DNA from: Phoronis australis
Taxonomy: Eukaryota > Phoronida > Phoronidae
Direction of reading: 5' to 3'
Length of the DNA: 64,000 nt
NCBI GenBank assembly: GCA_002633005.1
Contig: NMRA01000177.1
Coordinates: 690,607 to 754,606 of the forward strand
The notes beneath the pieces were generated by a model. That model did no database searches and was not told where the DNA came from. It worked only from the letters and a program-made list of their open reading frames with translations. Below are positions 49,789 to 61,119 of this stretch, one piece after another. The number at the start of each line of letters is the position of its first letter. Position 1 is the stretch's first letter. The position numbers and the translations under genes were made by a program.

Positions 49789-50390
49789 TAAGTCATTGTG
49801 AACAGAGCATGTCGACCTCAGTGTGTCAACGTGAGATGAATTAATTAACATCGGACAGGTACTGTTGCATTACCGTTGCTCAAGAACAGGGTTGCGTTCG
49901 CCGTCACAAGACAATCGCGAGACACTGCCGTTGAGAAATTGTTGCTTGTGAAACAGGAACGGTTGTTTTTCTCTCAAAATTTCGCATTCCAGTCTCACCT
50001 ACCTATTATTTTGGTGACGGCCATTTTGGTAGTCTACTTCTAGTAATGTTGAAACAGTTGCATTTCACTCTTGTGGTTTCACCAAACTCTCACGAAACTT
50101 ACTCTACTGAACACACCCCATCGTTATGGTGGTGGTCACTTGAGCAATAACACCAATGTGTCGCTATGAGAGGAAACCATCACATATTTTTTTCATTAGC
50201 TTACCAAACTTATGTGCCGATAAGCTGTTCGTGTTTCTTTGTTCGTTGTTTGTGTACAGAAACAGATGAACAGTACGGACATATTCGTCTTATGGGAAGT
50301 TGGATATAAGTTTGCCAAAGCACCCCTTATGTTTGTATTTCCAAACTTTTCGTATTCTTGTTTGAATTTTATTTGTGAATGTTATGGAGC
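49789..50390. other. TRIP4 3' flank; no further gene recognised
   Basis: Probable 3' untranslated sequence follows the TAG stop. I see no canonical AATAAA close to it. The remainder is AT-rich with no supported exon. Confidence 0.4.
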
Positions 50391-52111
50391 TCTTACTATT
50401 CAGGTTTGCACTCTTGTAGGGTGTTATGGACATAACGGCCTATAAAAGAAGAATACTTGCTGGTAAAGCTCTCACATGTGAATGCTCAAATTTGTTGTTC
50501 AATGACTCTTAACCTTTTCCTTAGATGACATTGAAAGGTCAAACTCAAGTCGGTTACAGCTGTCATTGGGCTTGTTATAGAAAGATCAAAAAGCCGATTG
50601 GTTTTCAGTGGATTTAAGTATTGTGTTATTAGTATCACAAAAAAAAACACAAATACCCCATTTGAAAATCTAAAAAACCTTGAAAATATAAATCATGAAG
50701 TAAATTTTTCTAGCTGGTAGTGAAGCACTATCCTAACATATACTCCTGCCTAAGTAAACTTAAAGGATGATCAGTGGTTTTATAGGCTGTAAATCAGAAC
50801 TGTGTCCTGTAAGTCATTCAAAACAATTGGAAAAAAAGTTAGTCATGAGCTTGTAAATTTCTGGCAAACTTAGGAGAGACCCCCGTGAGATGAATGTCAT
50901 AGTGTTGTGCATTGATTTCCTTTTCAAAGAAACATGGTCAACTTAAAAAAATTATGCGCCTACATGTACACATGTGAGTGGATATTGCTGCCATCTCCGT
51001 TTTGTGTCTGGCGATCTGAGCTGGATGCTCATTGTCTGTGGCTGTGGGTTTCTCCTTAATTCTTTTATGGAGTGTCATGAGAGTTGCAGGTGTGTTCCTA
51101 TGAATATCTTGAAACTATGCTTGGAACATAAAATTAAATTGATCAGTGTAAGTGTAGCAGTTGCCAATGTGAGCTTTGTATTAATCACAGTTTCATTGCA
51201 AGACATAATACAGAGAAGTATGAGCAAATCAACAAACTTAAAATATCNTCTTACTATTCAGGTTTGCACTCTGCTAGGGTGTTATGGACATAACAGCCTA
51301 TAAAAGAAGAATATTTGCTGGTAAAGCTCTCACATATGAATGCTCAAATTTGTTGTTCAATTACTCTTAACCTTCTCCTTAGATGACATTGAAAGGTCAA
51401 ACTCAAGTCGGTTACAACTGTTATTGGGCTTGTTATAGAAAGATCAAAAAGCCGATTGGTTTTCAGTGGAGTTCAGTTTTGTGTTATTAGTATCACAAAA
51501 GAAAAAACAAACACAAATACCCCATTTGAAAATCTAAAAAACCTTGAAAATATAAATCACGGAGTAAATTTTTCTAGCTGGTATTGAAGCACTTTCCTAA
51601 CATATACTCCTGCCTAAGTAAACTTAAAGGATGATCAGTGGTTTTATAGGCTGTAAATCAGAACTGTGTCCAGTAAGTCGTTCAAAACAATTGGAAAAAA
51701 AGTTAGTCATGAGCTTGCAAATTTCTGGAAAACTTAGGAGAGACCCCCGTGAGATGAATGTCATAGTGTTGTGCATTGATTTCCTTTTCAAAGAAACATG
51801 GTCAACTTAAAAAAATTATGCGCCTACATGTACACATGTGAGTGGATATTGCTGCCATCTCCGTTTTTTGTCTGGCGATCTGAGCTGGATGCTCATTGTC
51901 TGTGGCTGTGGGTTTCTCCTTAATTCTTTTATGGAGTGTCATGAGAGTTGCAGGTGTGTTCCTATGAATATCTTGAAACTATGCTTGGAACATAAAATTA
52001 AATTGATCAGTGTAAGGGTAGCAGTTGCCAATGTGAGCTTTGTATTAATTACAGTTTCATTGCAAGACATAATACAGAGAAGTATGAGCAAATCAACAAA
52101 CTTAAAATATC
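50391..52111. repeat. Direct duplication around single N at 51248 (likely assembly artefact)
   Basis: 50391-51247 (857 bases) and 51249-52111 (863 bases) are copies with scattered substitutions and small indels. Both contain a diverged piece of the ATGCGCC-terminus family (TATGCGCCTACATGTACACA, then CTGCCATCTCCGTTTT). The open frame in each copy is only this repeat read through. Confidence 0.85.
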
Positions 52112-52321
52112 ATGATTACAAGAATTATACCTATGCCAAAAATTTGGTAAAATACAAATAAAGTCTTTTCAAGGATACTTAAACATGGTTCCAAGGCGCA
52201 CTGTGGGAAGCACTGGACACGGGATGTAAATCAATAAGCAAAAATACAATCGTGCCCAAATGAAGATTGAAGTAGTAAGTATGAATACTTCTATCGAAAA
52301 TTGAGTGTTAATTAACAGTTG

Positions 52322-52412
52322 TCACTTTAAACAATCGGTGATCAATGCAATGGGCCCACATGCGCGGCCTGCGCACGTATGGAACAAGGTGTACCAGACC
52401 GCCTGCAATTAT
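52322..52412 (-). repeat. Interspersed repeat, inverted relative to 40607-40690
   Basis: On the minus strand it reads AATAATTGCAGGCGGTCTGG ... GGTGGGCCCATTGCATTGAT-type sequence matching 40607-40690. It supports a dispersed family with at least two members in the window. Confidence 0.7.
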
Positions 52413-52703
52413 TTTTTTAAACAATCAAAACAACTGAAACAGTATATTCTTAATACTGTCTAAGAATTTGATACTAGTTAAGGTCTGTCAACAACTCTGG
52501 GTCAAGGTTTATAAATTTTAAGAAAGACTTATTCGAATGTAAAAATTAGACCCGTCTATAACAAATCTGTACAAAATTGAAGATAACATCTGCAAGTTTA
52601 ATAAAATGCAAAATATTTTGTATTCAGGCATAAAGAATTACACCCTGCGAAGTCATGATTTAAAGTGTTATACAATTTGGCTTCAGTTATTTTCACTACA
52701 GCA

Positions 52704-55096
52704 TCACTCTGTGTCTTCTTGGTCACTACTAACGTCTTCGGCAGAATCTAAAACCGGCATAGCATTCCCTGAAAACAGCAAAAAGCTACATGAACTGAAC
52801 TGGCTGGTGGGCATGCTGCATACAGAATTCTTTTTTCTAGAGCCTTTTTGTTTCTTTTCTTTTTTGGAACAGGTTCATCATTATCATCACTAAAATAACA
52901 TAGAGTCACAATAGGTATGTTACTGTCATGAAGCATATCAAAAATTTGAAATGAATCTGATCAGCCATTTCTGAGATACAATGTTCCAAATTTAGGTTAT
53001 TTACTAAAACTTGTCATACACTTCTTACTGTAAAACCTACCTTTGTAAGTCATCAAAACGAGTGGGACTTTTCCACCTACAAATTAACACATAATACCAT
53101 TAACTAAAAACCCAGGTAACGAATATATCAAAATGTTTGTGAACTCAGTTTAATGTAATGAAAACACCCAAGTGACTACACACACGTAAGTACATACAAC
53201 CATATGATGTTTGGGTTAAATACACGAGTCTGAGAGTATACATACGTGAATGCACACGATCACATGACTTCCCTTATGAATATACACAGGTCTGAGAGTA
53301 TACACACGTGAATGCACGCAATCACATGACTTCCCTTATGAATATACACAGGTCTGCGAGTATACACACGTGAATGCACACGATCACATGACTTCCCTTA
53401 TGAATATACACAGCCAACTGGCTTCCTATATGAATCCATAGGCTACCCTAAAGAAATTGTCAATCAAGGAAATGTACATATCTATGTTAAAATGTGTATC
53501 CTAACTGCCACCATTTGTAGTAGCACTTCGAACATCAAGGACATTGATAAAATTGAGTTGATAAAATGGATTTATGCATATTGTCATTAAAAACACTATC
53601 TCCCTTATGAAACTCCAACCATGTTTTTCGTTTCAGAATGTTGCAGGAGTTTCTAAGAAATCACTCACGATAGAAGTGAATATTAAAAATTGCTCAACAT
53701 AGAAAACTTAACCTCCTCTTTCCATCGTCATCAGTTGTGGCCACATCCGACTGCTCTTCGGCTTGACGCCATTTCCTTTCGCCTCGTAATTTTCTACATA
53801 AAGAACAGTAATTACTAAAAATGACACCACTTCTAAAAATTGAGAATTATTTTTAAAAAGTACAACTGATGAAGTTAGGCACTATAAAATGAATTGGTCA
53901 AGTTTCTCACAGCTATTAACAGAAGTTTAAACAATTTCCAACTGAGATTTAAGCATGGACTTAATATTTTATAATTGCACTTACCGGTAGCACATGTAAT
54001 TTCTGTAGGGTTTAAGGCCCAGTCCACCTCAGGCTGCCTCTTCTGTTCCACCCACTGCCTTTAAAAGTTCCATTCCTTTCAGAAAGCTGGAAGGTGGCCA
54101 ACTGCAACTATCCCCTTTCACCCAACATATGGACACTATTTCTACACTGCCCTCATCAGTGAAATACACAACGGCATACTTTCTGAATGCCAACAACTAT
54201 TAATCAGTAACACATTGAAATAGTTAAACTATGACATTGATGATACTGCTTCAGACCAAAAAGTCAAGAACAGTTTATAGGCAGAAAGCGGTTGATGAAA
54301 AAGCTTGCACCCGATGTACTGTAGGAACAAGATTAGATGATCTGTCAATACAATACGAAGGATATTCTACATAGCGACTGTTTATTGAACCATGTTTACA
54401 GAAATTTTTAAGTACACATGAATAAATGAATGATAATGCATATCTAAAATCAACCACGGTAGTTTATGCCATACGTCTTGTTTTATTCAGTTCAGAAACA
54501 GTTACATAAATCTGCTTCTAAAGCTTTCTTTTCTCACTACACAGCACTAATTTACATAATCCATAATATAAACTCAAAATGATTTTTTACAAAATCAGAA
54601 AAATCAAGAAGACGGAATCTGTAAAACGAAAAATTCGCCTTAAAGTTGCAAAATAGCAGTCTGTCAAGACCAGAAGTGGTGCCATAACTCCCAGTTTGAT
54701 TGCATAGGAGGCAAATATACGGACAAGTCTTTCCTTGGCAACAAAACTACTTTAGCTGAAACTAGAGACAGCAAAATTTTCACCAATACCATGGCTAAGA
54801 TTGCTAACAAGCCAAATGTTGAGTTTTCTTTAGTCGACAGGAAATTTAAAAGTCATCTTTGTCTCAAAACACTTGACAAATTATAATCAGTATCTGGATA
54901 GCCAGATGTATGTTTTCGGCTCCATGATCAACCCACTCGTACAGTTTTCCAACACCAAAAAAGACTGGAAGCTTTGCCAACGACTTCATCTCATGCCCTG
55001 TGTGCTCACACTGCTGCACTTTTTGCCACTAGTGAGGTCCCAGCATCAGGGTCTTTATTGGCAGCCGTCTTTGGATCCTGTTCATATGTGTAACAA
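52704..55096 (-). CDS. Unrecognised multi-exon gene, acidic/basic nuclear-type protein (partial)
   Basis: Minus-strand exons, 5' to 3': 55010-55096, 53981-54058, 53713-53793, 52824-52889 and 52704-52768. The first four join in phase. They read CYTYEQDPKTAANKDPDAG.., AVQWVEQKRQPEVDWALNP.., TGKKLRGERKWRQAEEQSD.. and SDDNDEPVPKKKRNKKALEK. PKKKRNKK looks like a nuclear localisation signal beside acidic stretches. Using 53981 as the second donor keeps the frame, but a stronger donor (CCG|GTAAGT) two bases inside would shift it. The last exon has a good acceptor and an acidic tail (EDVSSDQEDTE, stop), but that frame does not follow from the fourth exon's obvious donor. The 5' end is not found. A start near 55325 (MESFASATV) is possible, ahead of a TGACGTCA site at 55407. 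I do not recognise the protein. Confidence 0.45.
53221..53412. repeat. Tandem repeat, 62-bp unit, 3 copies
   Basis: The unit begins GTCTGAGAGTATACACACGT and ends with CTTCCCTTATGAATATACAC. Copies start near 53228, 53290 and 53352, with a few substitutions each. It lies between exons of the minus-strand gene. Confidence 0.85.
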
Positions 55097-55794
55097 CTGA
55101 AAGACAAAAAATAACATGTACCTTACGGAAGATTTTACATGTCGATATCTTATAAAATAATCAATAGTTTATGATTTTCATTAGACCAGGGTCCACTGAA
55201 ATCTTTGTACTCGAAATTGAAATTATTTTTGACATTCCGTTTTATTTTTGAATGAACTCAATATAATGTATCTTATTATTCTGCGAAGCTGTCGGTAGCA
55301 CTGTCGCCGACGCAAAACTTTCCATTGGCACTCAAAATAAAATATCCAATTCTAGACGAATGAGGCAAGATACAACACCAATATGGTAGATTCTGTCCCC
55401 CACGCGTGACGTCATAGGTGTTTACGACTTACAACCGCCAAAAACACACTCGTGGACTATTAGACATGAGCAGTGGATCGTGGTAATGTTGGAAACACTG
55501 AGTGAGCACAGCTAAAACGAAATAAGCATAAGAGCCCCTACATAATCTTTTGTTCTATTCATGTTTAACCAATGAGCCAAGATTAAGACTTAGTTTCTTC
55601 ATGTCATTAATCTTGCTTGCACGTTCTGTTATCTTCAATCAGAAACGGCATTGACGGAGGCTCAGCAAATATACGATTTTACCGTTGACATAACCAACCG
55701 CTGTGTTTATCTCGGGAGAAAATGCCTACTGGGGGAAAACCAGTGCACGAAAGTGGGACACATTAATTTATGTATTTAAGCCCTCGAAACTCTA

Positions 55795-56726
55795 ACAGCC
55801 GATTTCATAAAGGTGGTTTAACAAAACCAGCTTTAAGACTTAAACGTGGTCTTCCTTAACTTGGTCTAATTTTAGACCTGGCTTGCATTTCACCAACATG
55901 GTTTAATAGTGAAAGCCTGGTTTTGCTAGACCAGAGAGTCGGTTCAGTAAAACCAGGATTAAAGTATCAAAGGCAACCCACTGTGTCGTGCTGGGTAAAC
56001 CCAACAAAGAAAATTGAAGTGCTTCAATGGAACTGTGATCACGTGGGTTTCAGTGACAGCTAGCACACAGTTGTTGGTAAAATCGGTGCAGTAGTATTTT
56101 CCTGATGGCTCTGGCATCAATAAAATGAGTAGAAAAAGGTCGGAAAACTTTTCTCCTGAGGAAAAAGTTTCCTCACAGAACTCATTGCAGAAAAATTTGG
56201 TGTCATAGAGAACAACAAAGTGACGCCAAAACAAGTGCTTATCTGTCGCAGACAGATAAGCACTTGTAGCTCTGGCGTAATACGTACTCTGGTTTCTCAG
56301 AGTTAGAGGTGCTAGTCGGTTTGTGATCAGTCTTATGACGTCTCTCATTGTTTTGCCATTCGAAACCGGTTTTTGAAGTCTGTCTCGCTCTAAAATTGCG
56401 TCGGTGACGCACGCCGCGACGTCTTTCACCTGCTCGATAGAGCACATGTATATCTCTCAAGTCTGAGTCAGCCATCTTTAAAAGTGTTAAACCTAGCTCT
56501 GACCAGGTCTAAAGTTAAACCTGGTGTAAGGTCTTAATACATGTCTAAGAAACTGGTGAAATGAAAAGTGTCTTAGACCAGGTTTCAGCAGGAGTTAAAT
56601 CAGGTTTTACTAGACCAATGGTCTAAAAGTTAAACCACCTTTATGAAATGCGGGTTATCTTTAAACCTGGTCTAAGTCCACTTTAAGCCAGGTTTAACTT
56701 TAAACCACCTTTATGAAATCGGCTGT
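55795..56726 (-). mobile_element. PIF/Harbinger-type DNA element with TAA target duplication
   Basis: Perfect terminal inverted repeats CAGCCGATTTCATAAAGGTG GTTTA bound the element, with CTATAA-like TAA on the left and TAA on the right as a 3-bp target duplication, the PIF/Harbinger signature. The subterminal region repeats TTAAACCACCTTTATGAAAT with GCGGG near 56632 and many GGTTTAA/CTGGTCTAA words. Minus-strand frames of 78 and 162 codons inside (MADSDLRDI.., and one with RDVIRLITNRLAPLT) might be remnants of a Harbinger protein, but I cannot place catalytic residues. At the centre is a perfect 17-bp hairpin (56231-56267). Confidence 0.7.
56231..56267. repeat. Perfect 17-bp hairpin at the centre of the Harbinger-type element
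   Basis: ACAAGTGCTTATCTGTC and its exact complement flank a GCA loop. Partial pairing (ACGCCA/TGGCGT) continues outside. It lies within a few bases of the midpoint of the element. Confidence 0.85.
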
Positions 56727-58116
56727 AATAGTCCCTATTACGACTGGTTCATTATTGTGAACACGTCTCAGTGAGTAGGCCTTTAACCCATGCCCGGGTG
56801 TCTTATGTACTTACCGATAATATGGTGTTGTAAAGAAAAACTAAAGTGGTAATTATCCAATTACTAACAATCTTGTACTAGACTTTCTTAACACAATCTT
56901 TACTTCAAGCTATCACTCCTTGTGTTCCTCAGGGATCACGTGATGGTTGCTCCACTTTCCTTTCTTGTCTAAGCACCAATCTTGAAATCACTGATGACGC
57001 TGCTCCACTCGTCCCAGGGCTTTCAAGTCAAACGTGTGGACTCCTATCCTTTGCAGTGTGTTTGAATGGCTTTCACCAAGTACCTTATATCGCTCAATAC
57101 TCATAAACCACAAATTTGCACTGTTTGTGATTGCCAACTACGTCAGCAGCATCTCATTAACTCTTGCGTGAAATTTGCCCATCCTATGAGCGGAAGAGGT
57201 AGACGATTTTGTACATTTAAAGAGTATGGTTATCAGAACGTATGTAATGCAATGCAGTGAATCAGTACGGGTAGATGGCTGGTGGCGATGGCAAACCTCT
57301 CTAATATACAATGCTCGTCTCTTACTTTGTGCCTTATTCAAATAGTTTCAGTTCATATAAACAAAATAAAAATTCACTTCCCTCAATCAAACATGTGCAT
57401 GCATGCTGATGTGAAAATTTTAACACACAAGCATGTTTTTAAGTATCAAGTGATTTAAGTAAGTGAAATATGTCAGGTCAAAGCGTGATTATCTGACAAC
57501 ATTTTGACAACTACGTGCACTGGTTTTGGTCTGGAACTCAACTCATTTTGAAATCCGAGCCCTACTTCGTGACTTCCGTAACCTTGATCAACTAAATCAG
57601 TTGGAAAAACAACTCCCATTTTGTTTGTAAGACCAAGACTACTCATTCATGAATAATATCTAATAATACTTAACACTCAAATTGAGCCCCCGAATTAGGA
57701 CATTTACACATCCAAAAACATACAGTCTGTGGGAAAGGTAAAAAGAAATTTTCAAGGTTGTAATTTGTACAGAAGGTTGTAAAGAGTCTGGTGGAAGTTA
57801 CCATACAAGTCAATAATTATGCATAAATTATGCTAATTAGCCCATTAAAAGGAACAAGTCTGAATTTCAGTGATTTTCAATGATTATATTCAGCATAAGC
57901 ACACAATTTGCTTTTAGACAGTTAAATTCCATTCTAAATAATTTGTCAATCATTTCTCAGGTCATTACTTGAATACTTGAAAAATATGCAAATTAGTAAT
58001 CCAAACTGTCCATCCAAAAATTTCACAAAAATGGCCGTTTTCCTCTAACTTGTAGATAACTGGAAAGGTTTCAAACAAACAATAAGCAGACATTTACATA
58101 ACAGATAGGTAAATAT
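56727..58116. other. No recognised gene
   Basis: AT-rich sequence with a few plausible splice-like sites on the minus strand (for example ATTATCG|GTAAGTAC near 56814), but no coherent exon. It may hold 5' exons of the minus-strand gene that I could not identify. Confidence 0.4.
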
Positions 58117-60382
58117 GAGGTTCATTTTAGCATAATAAATTACTTTCAAGTGTTTTGACAACTTAATTTGCATATCATTAGCAATTCAAAATGGCCGCCG
58201 CATGACCCAGAGTGAAAAACATAGCACACTTTGAAACGCTGAGGACTAAAAAGTATTTATCCAATCAATTTGAAACTTAGCAAACTGATTTATACTAACG
58301 AGCTGCATGTTTTGAACTAGAGACATTCCACTGGGTGTCTTTGCTCGGGAATTACACACGATATTTCATATTTCTGCTAAAAATATCATTCAACCCTCAT
58401 TTAACCATAGCTGAAATGAAATTAGGTTGGACTTCACTTTCAAACTTAGTTCATAACATGTAGAATAGTACTGTGAATCTACCCTGACAATTTCAAGCAA
58501 TTAGCTTTCATACTTATTGAGATATGACGTTTCAAGTCTGCTTTGGTAGGCGAAAAATACAGTATGGCCAAAAATCGCTGTTAAAGTAAGAAAACGACAA
58601 ACATGCGTATAAAAATGAACACAACAGCTTGTAATCAAAGAAAGACCAAAGATTATGAGCAGCATTTGACAGTTATTAAATAAAATGTCCCAGTCTATGT
58701 CTCAGAATCCTCCTGGTATGTAATTATTGTCGCCACGTTGCCCACGCGCTGCACGCCTCTGCCGAATAACGTCATTACGTCCAGCAATGTAGGCATTGTC
58801 AAGGCGGATACGGTCAATGTTTGCAAGCCCACTGAGAGTCCAGTAGCCAGGTATCAGGCCCAATGTTTCAAAAACATTCACTCTGCCTAATTCACCTTCA
58901 TTATACACAATCGCTGCATCAAATACAGCCAGTTCAAGGCGCTTTCTACCAACGAAGGTAGTTTTGGGGCAACGCTCCCAAACCAGATTGTGGAAGCTTT
59001 CGTTGGCGTTCTGTGTGCCACCGTGAGCGCACTTGTGAAGTAACTCCATGTCAGACAAAGATACAAACACTGGCCTAATTGCTTCACAGACATAATGTGG
59101 TAAGGCATTAGCATTGGGATCACCGCGTCCAGATTTTGATGGGCACCAGTCACCACAGGCTTGATGATCACGATTGCGATGTCTAAATATTGCCCAGATG
59201 GCATTGTACATTGCCTGTACATTTCCAGCATTTTCGCGTATGGCAGCNAGGTAGGTTCATTTTAGCATAATAAATTGCTTTCAAGTGTTTTGACAACTTA
59301 ATTTGCATATCATTAGCAATTCAAAATGGCCGCCGCATGACCCAGAGTGAAAAACATAGCACACTTTGAAACACTGTGGACTAAAAAGTATTTATCCAAT
59401 CAATTTGAAACTTAGCAAAATGATTTATACCAATGAGCTGCATGTTATGAACTAGAGACATTCCATTGGGTGTCTTTGCTCCGGATTTACACACGATATT
59501 TGATATTTCTGCTAAAAATATCATTCAACCCTCATTTAAACATAGCTAAAATGAAATTGGGTTGGACTTCACTTTCAAACTTAGTTCGTAACATGTAGAA
59601 TAGTACTGTGAATCTACCCTGAGAATTTCAAGCAGTTATCTTTAATACTTATTGAGATATGACGTTTCAAGTCTGCTTTGGTAGGCGAAAAATACAGTAT
59701 GGCCAAAAATCGCTGTTAAAGTAAGAAAACGACAAACATGCGTATAAAAATGAACACAACAGCTTGTAACCAAAGAAAGACCAAAGATTATGAGCAGCAT
59801 TTGACAGTTAATAATAAAATGTCACAATCTATGTGTCAGAATCCTCCTGGTATGTAATTGTTGTCGCCTCGTTGCCCACGCGCTGCACGCCTCTGCCGAA
59901 TAACGTCATTACATCCAGCAATGTAGGCATTGTCAAGGCGCATACGGTCAATGTTTGCAAGCCCACTGAGAGTCCAGTAGCCAGGTATCAGGTCCAATGT
60001 TTCAAAAACATTCACTCCTTCTAATTCACCTTCATTATACACAATCGCTGCATCAATTACAGCTTGTTCAAGGCGCTTTCTACCAACGAAGGTAGTTTTG
60101 GGGCAACGCTCCCAAACCAGATTGTGGAAGCTTTCGTTGGCGTTCTGTGTGCCATCGTGAGCGCACTTGTGAAGTAACTCCATGTCAGACAAAGATACAA
60201 ACACTGGCCTAATTGCTTCACAGACATAATGTGGTAAGGCATTAGCATTGGGATCACCGCGTAAAGATTTTGATGGGCACCAGTCACCACAGGCTTGATG
60301 ATCACGATTGCGATGTCTAAATATTGCCCAGATGGCATTGTACATTGCCTGTACATTTCCAGCATTTTCGCGTATGGCAGCG
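58117..60382. repeat. Direct duplication around single N at 59248 (likely assembly artefact)
   Basis: 58117-59247 and 59249-60382 are copies of about 1130 bases and include the same 3' part of the Mutator-like transposase. They differ at more sites than the other duplicated joins, roughly one to three per hundred. Copy 1 ends inside the coding frame at the N; copy 2 continues upstream into the rest of the gene. Confidence 0.75.
58702..59247 (-). pseudogene. Mutator-like transposase, C-terminal part (duplicate copy 1, cut at N)
   Basis: It encodes the same sequence as 59836-60382 with scattered residue changes: AIWAIFRHRNRDHQACGDWC, then a segment with KCAHGGTQNANESFHNLVW and PKTTFVGRKRLELAVFDAA. 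The 5' side ends at the single N. It is best read as the second haplotype of the copy at 59836-61100, not a separate element. Confidence 0.8.
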
Positions 60383-61100
60383 CCATAATGGCCTTGAATT
60401 TGCTTAATTCCTTTCTTTGTCAGTTTTCTTACTCCACCAATACCTTTAGTCGTTCCTCCCCCACGCAGTCGAATCACTTTCTTCTTCAGTTCGCAAACTT
60501 TATCGCTTAGTCTTTTCCCCATCCGCTTCTGAATGTGACCAGTGCACTCCAGTTTACCAATATCAACATTCCCTTGGTAAACAGGAGGATCTGCAGATAC
60601 AACAGGTTTGAATGACTTACTGTCCCCGTCCCTAAGTACTTTGTATATCGCACATTGTAGTTGGGCAGAGATCGACGGAAGATGGCAACAATTCCAGCTG
60701 GTTCCATCGCGCCAGCACTACCTTCATGATTTGATTCACAGCCAGTATCCTTCTCCTTCCAGTCCTGAAAATCTTCCTCACTTTTTCGCTTCTTGTTTGT
60801 GCTAAAACTATTGCAGTAGTTGGACAAAGTCTGCACATCAATCACTTTACTGCCATTTCCGTTCACTGAAAGAACAGTGGCTATTCCGTTCTTGCTCGAA
60901 AAACCTCTCCTTTGCCACGTACCGTCACACGATACTGTTAGATCAACTACGTCATTTGATGAAGAGCCAGGGCTAGCAGTTGCCCTTGCTTCCACAATTG
61001 CACTTGAGAATGATCTCTGTGCTACACTTTCTGTTGCTCGTTGAATCTTGTTTTTGTGCTTGTTCCAAATTGACGGAGTCTGCGCAGGTGACATATTCAT
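59836..61100 (-). pseudogene. Mutator-like (MULE-type) transposase, frameshifted
   Basis: The upstream frame (61100 down to about 60635) carries the metazoan Mutator-like transposase domain: VDLTVSCDGTWQRRGFSSKN, then LSNYCNSF, CESNHEGSAGAMEPAGIV and NVRYTKYLG. The downstream frame (about 60630 to 59836) continues with DGDSKSF, LECTGHIQKRMGKRLSDKV, GIGGVRKLTKKGIKQIQGHY, AIWAIFRHR, CP, a TQNANESFHNLVW motif and a C-terminal stop. One base is missing near 60622-60634 (a GGGAC run), so the gene is broken. The protein would act in the nucleus, cutting and joining element ends. The N-terminus is also missing: upstream sequence belongs to another family. No terminal repeats were identified. Confidence 0.85.
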
Positions 61101-61119
61101 GTTTGTGATTGTTCTCTGA

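Noticed and set aside
50974-52161. Repeated 107-109-codon open frame with hydrophobic stretches
   Set aside because: It is an interspersed repeat (ATGCGCC-terminus family) read through, present twice only because of the duplicated join.
54873-55100. 75-codon plus-strand open frame
   Set aside because: It is antisense to the better supported minus-strand exon 55010-55096, which has a strong acceptor and matching phase.
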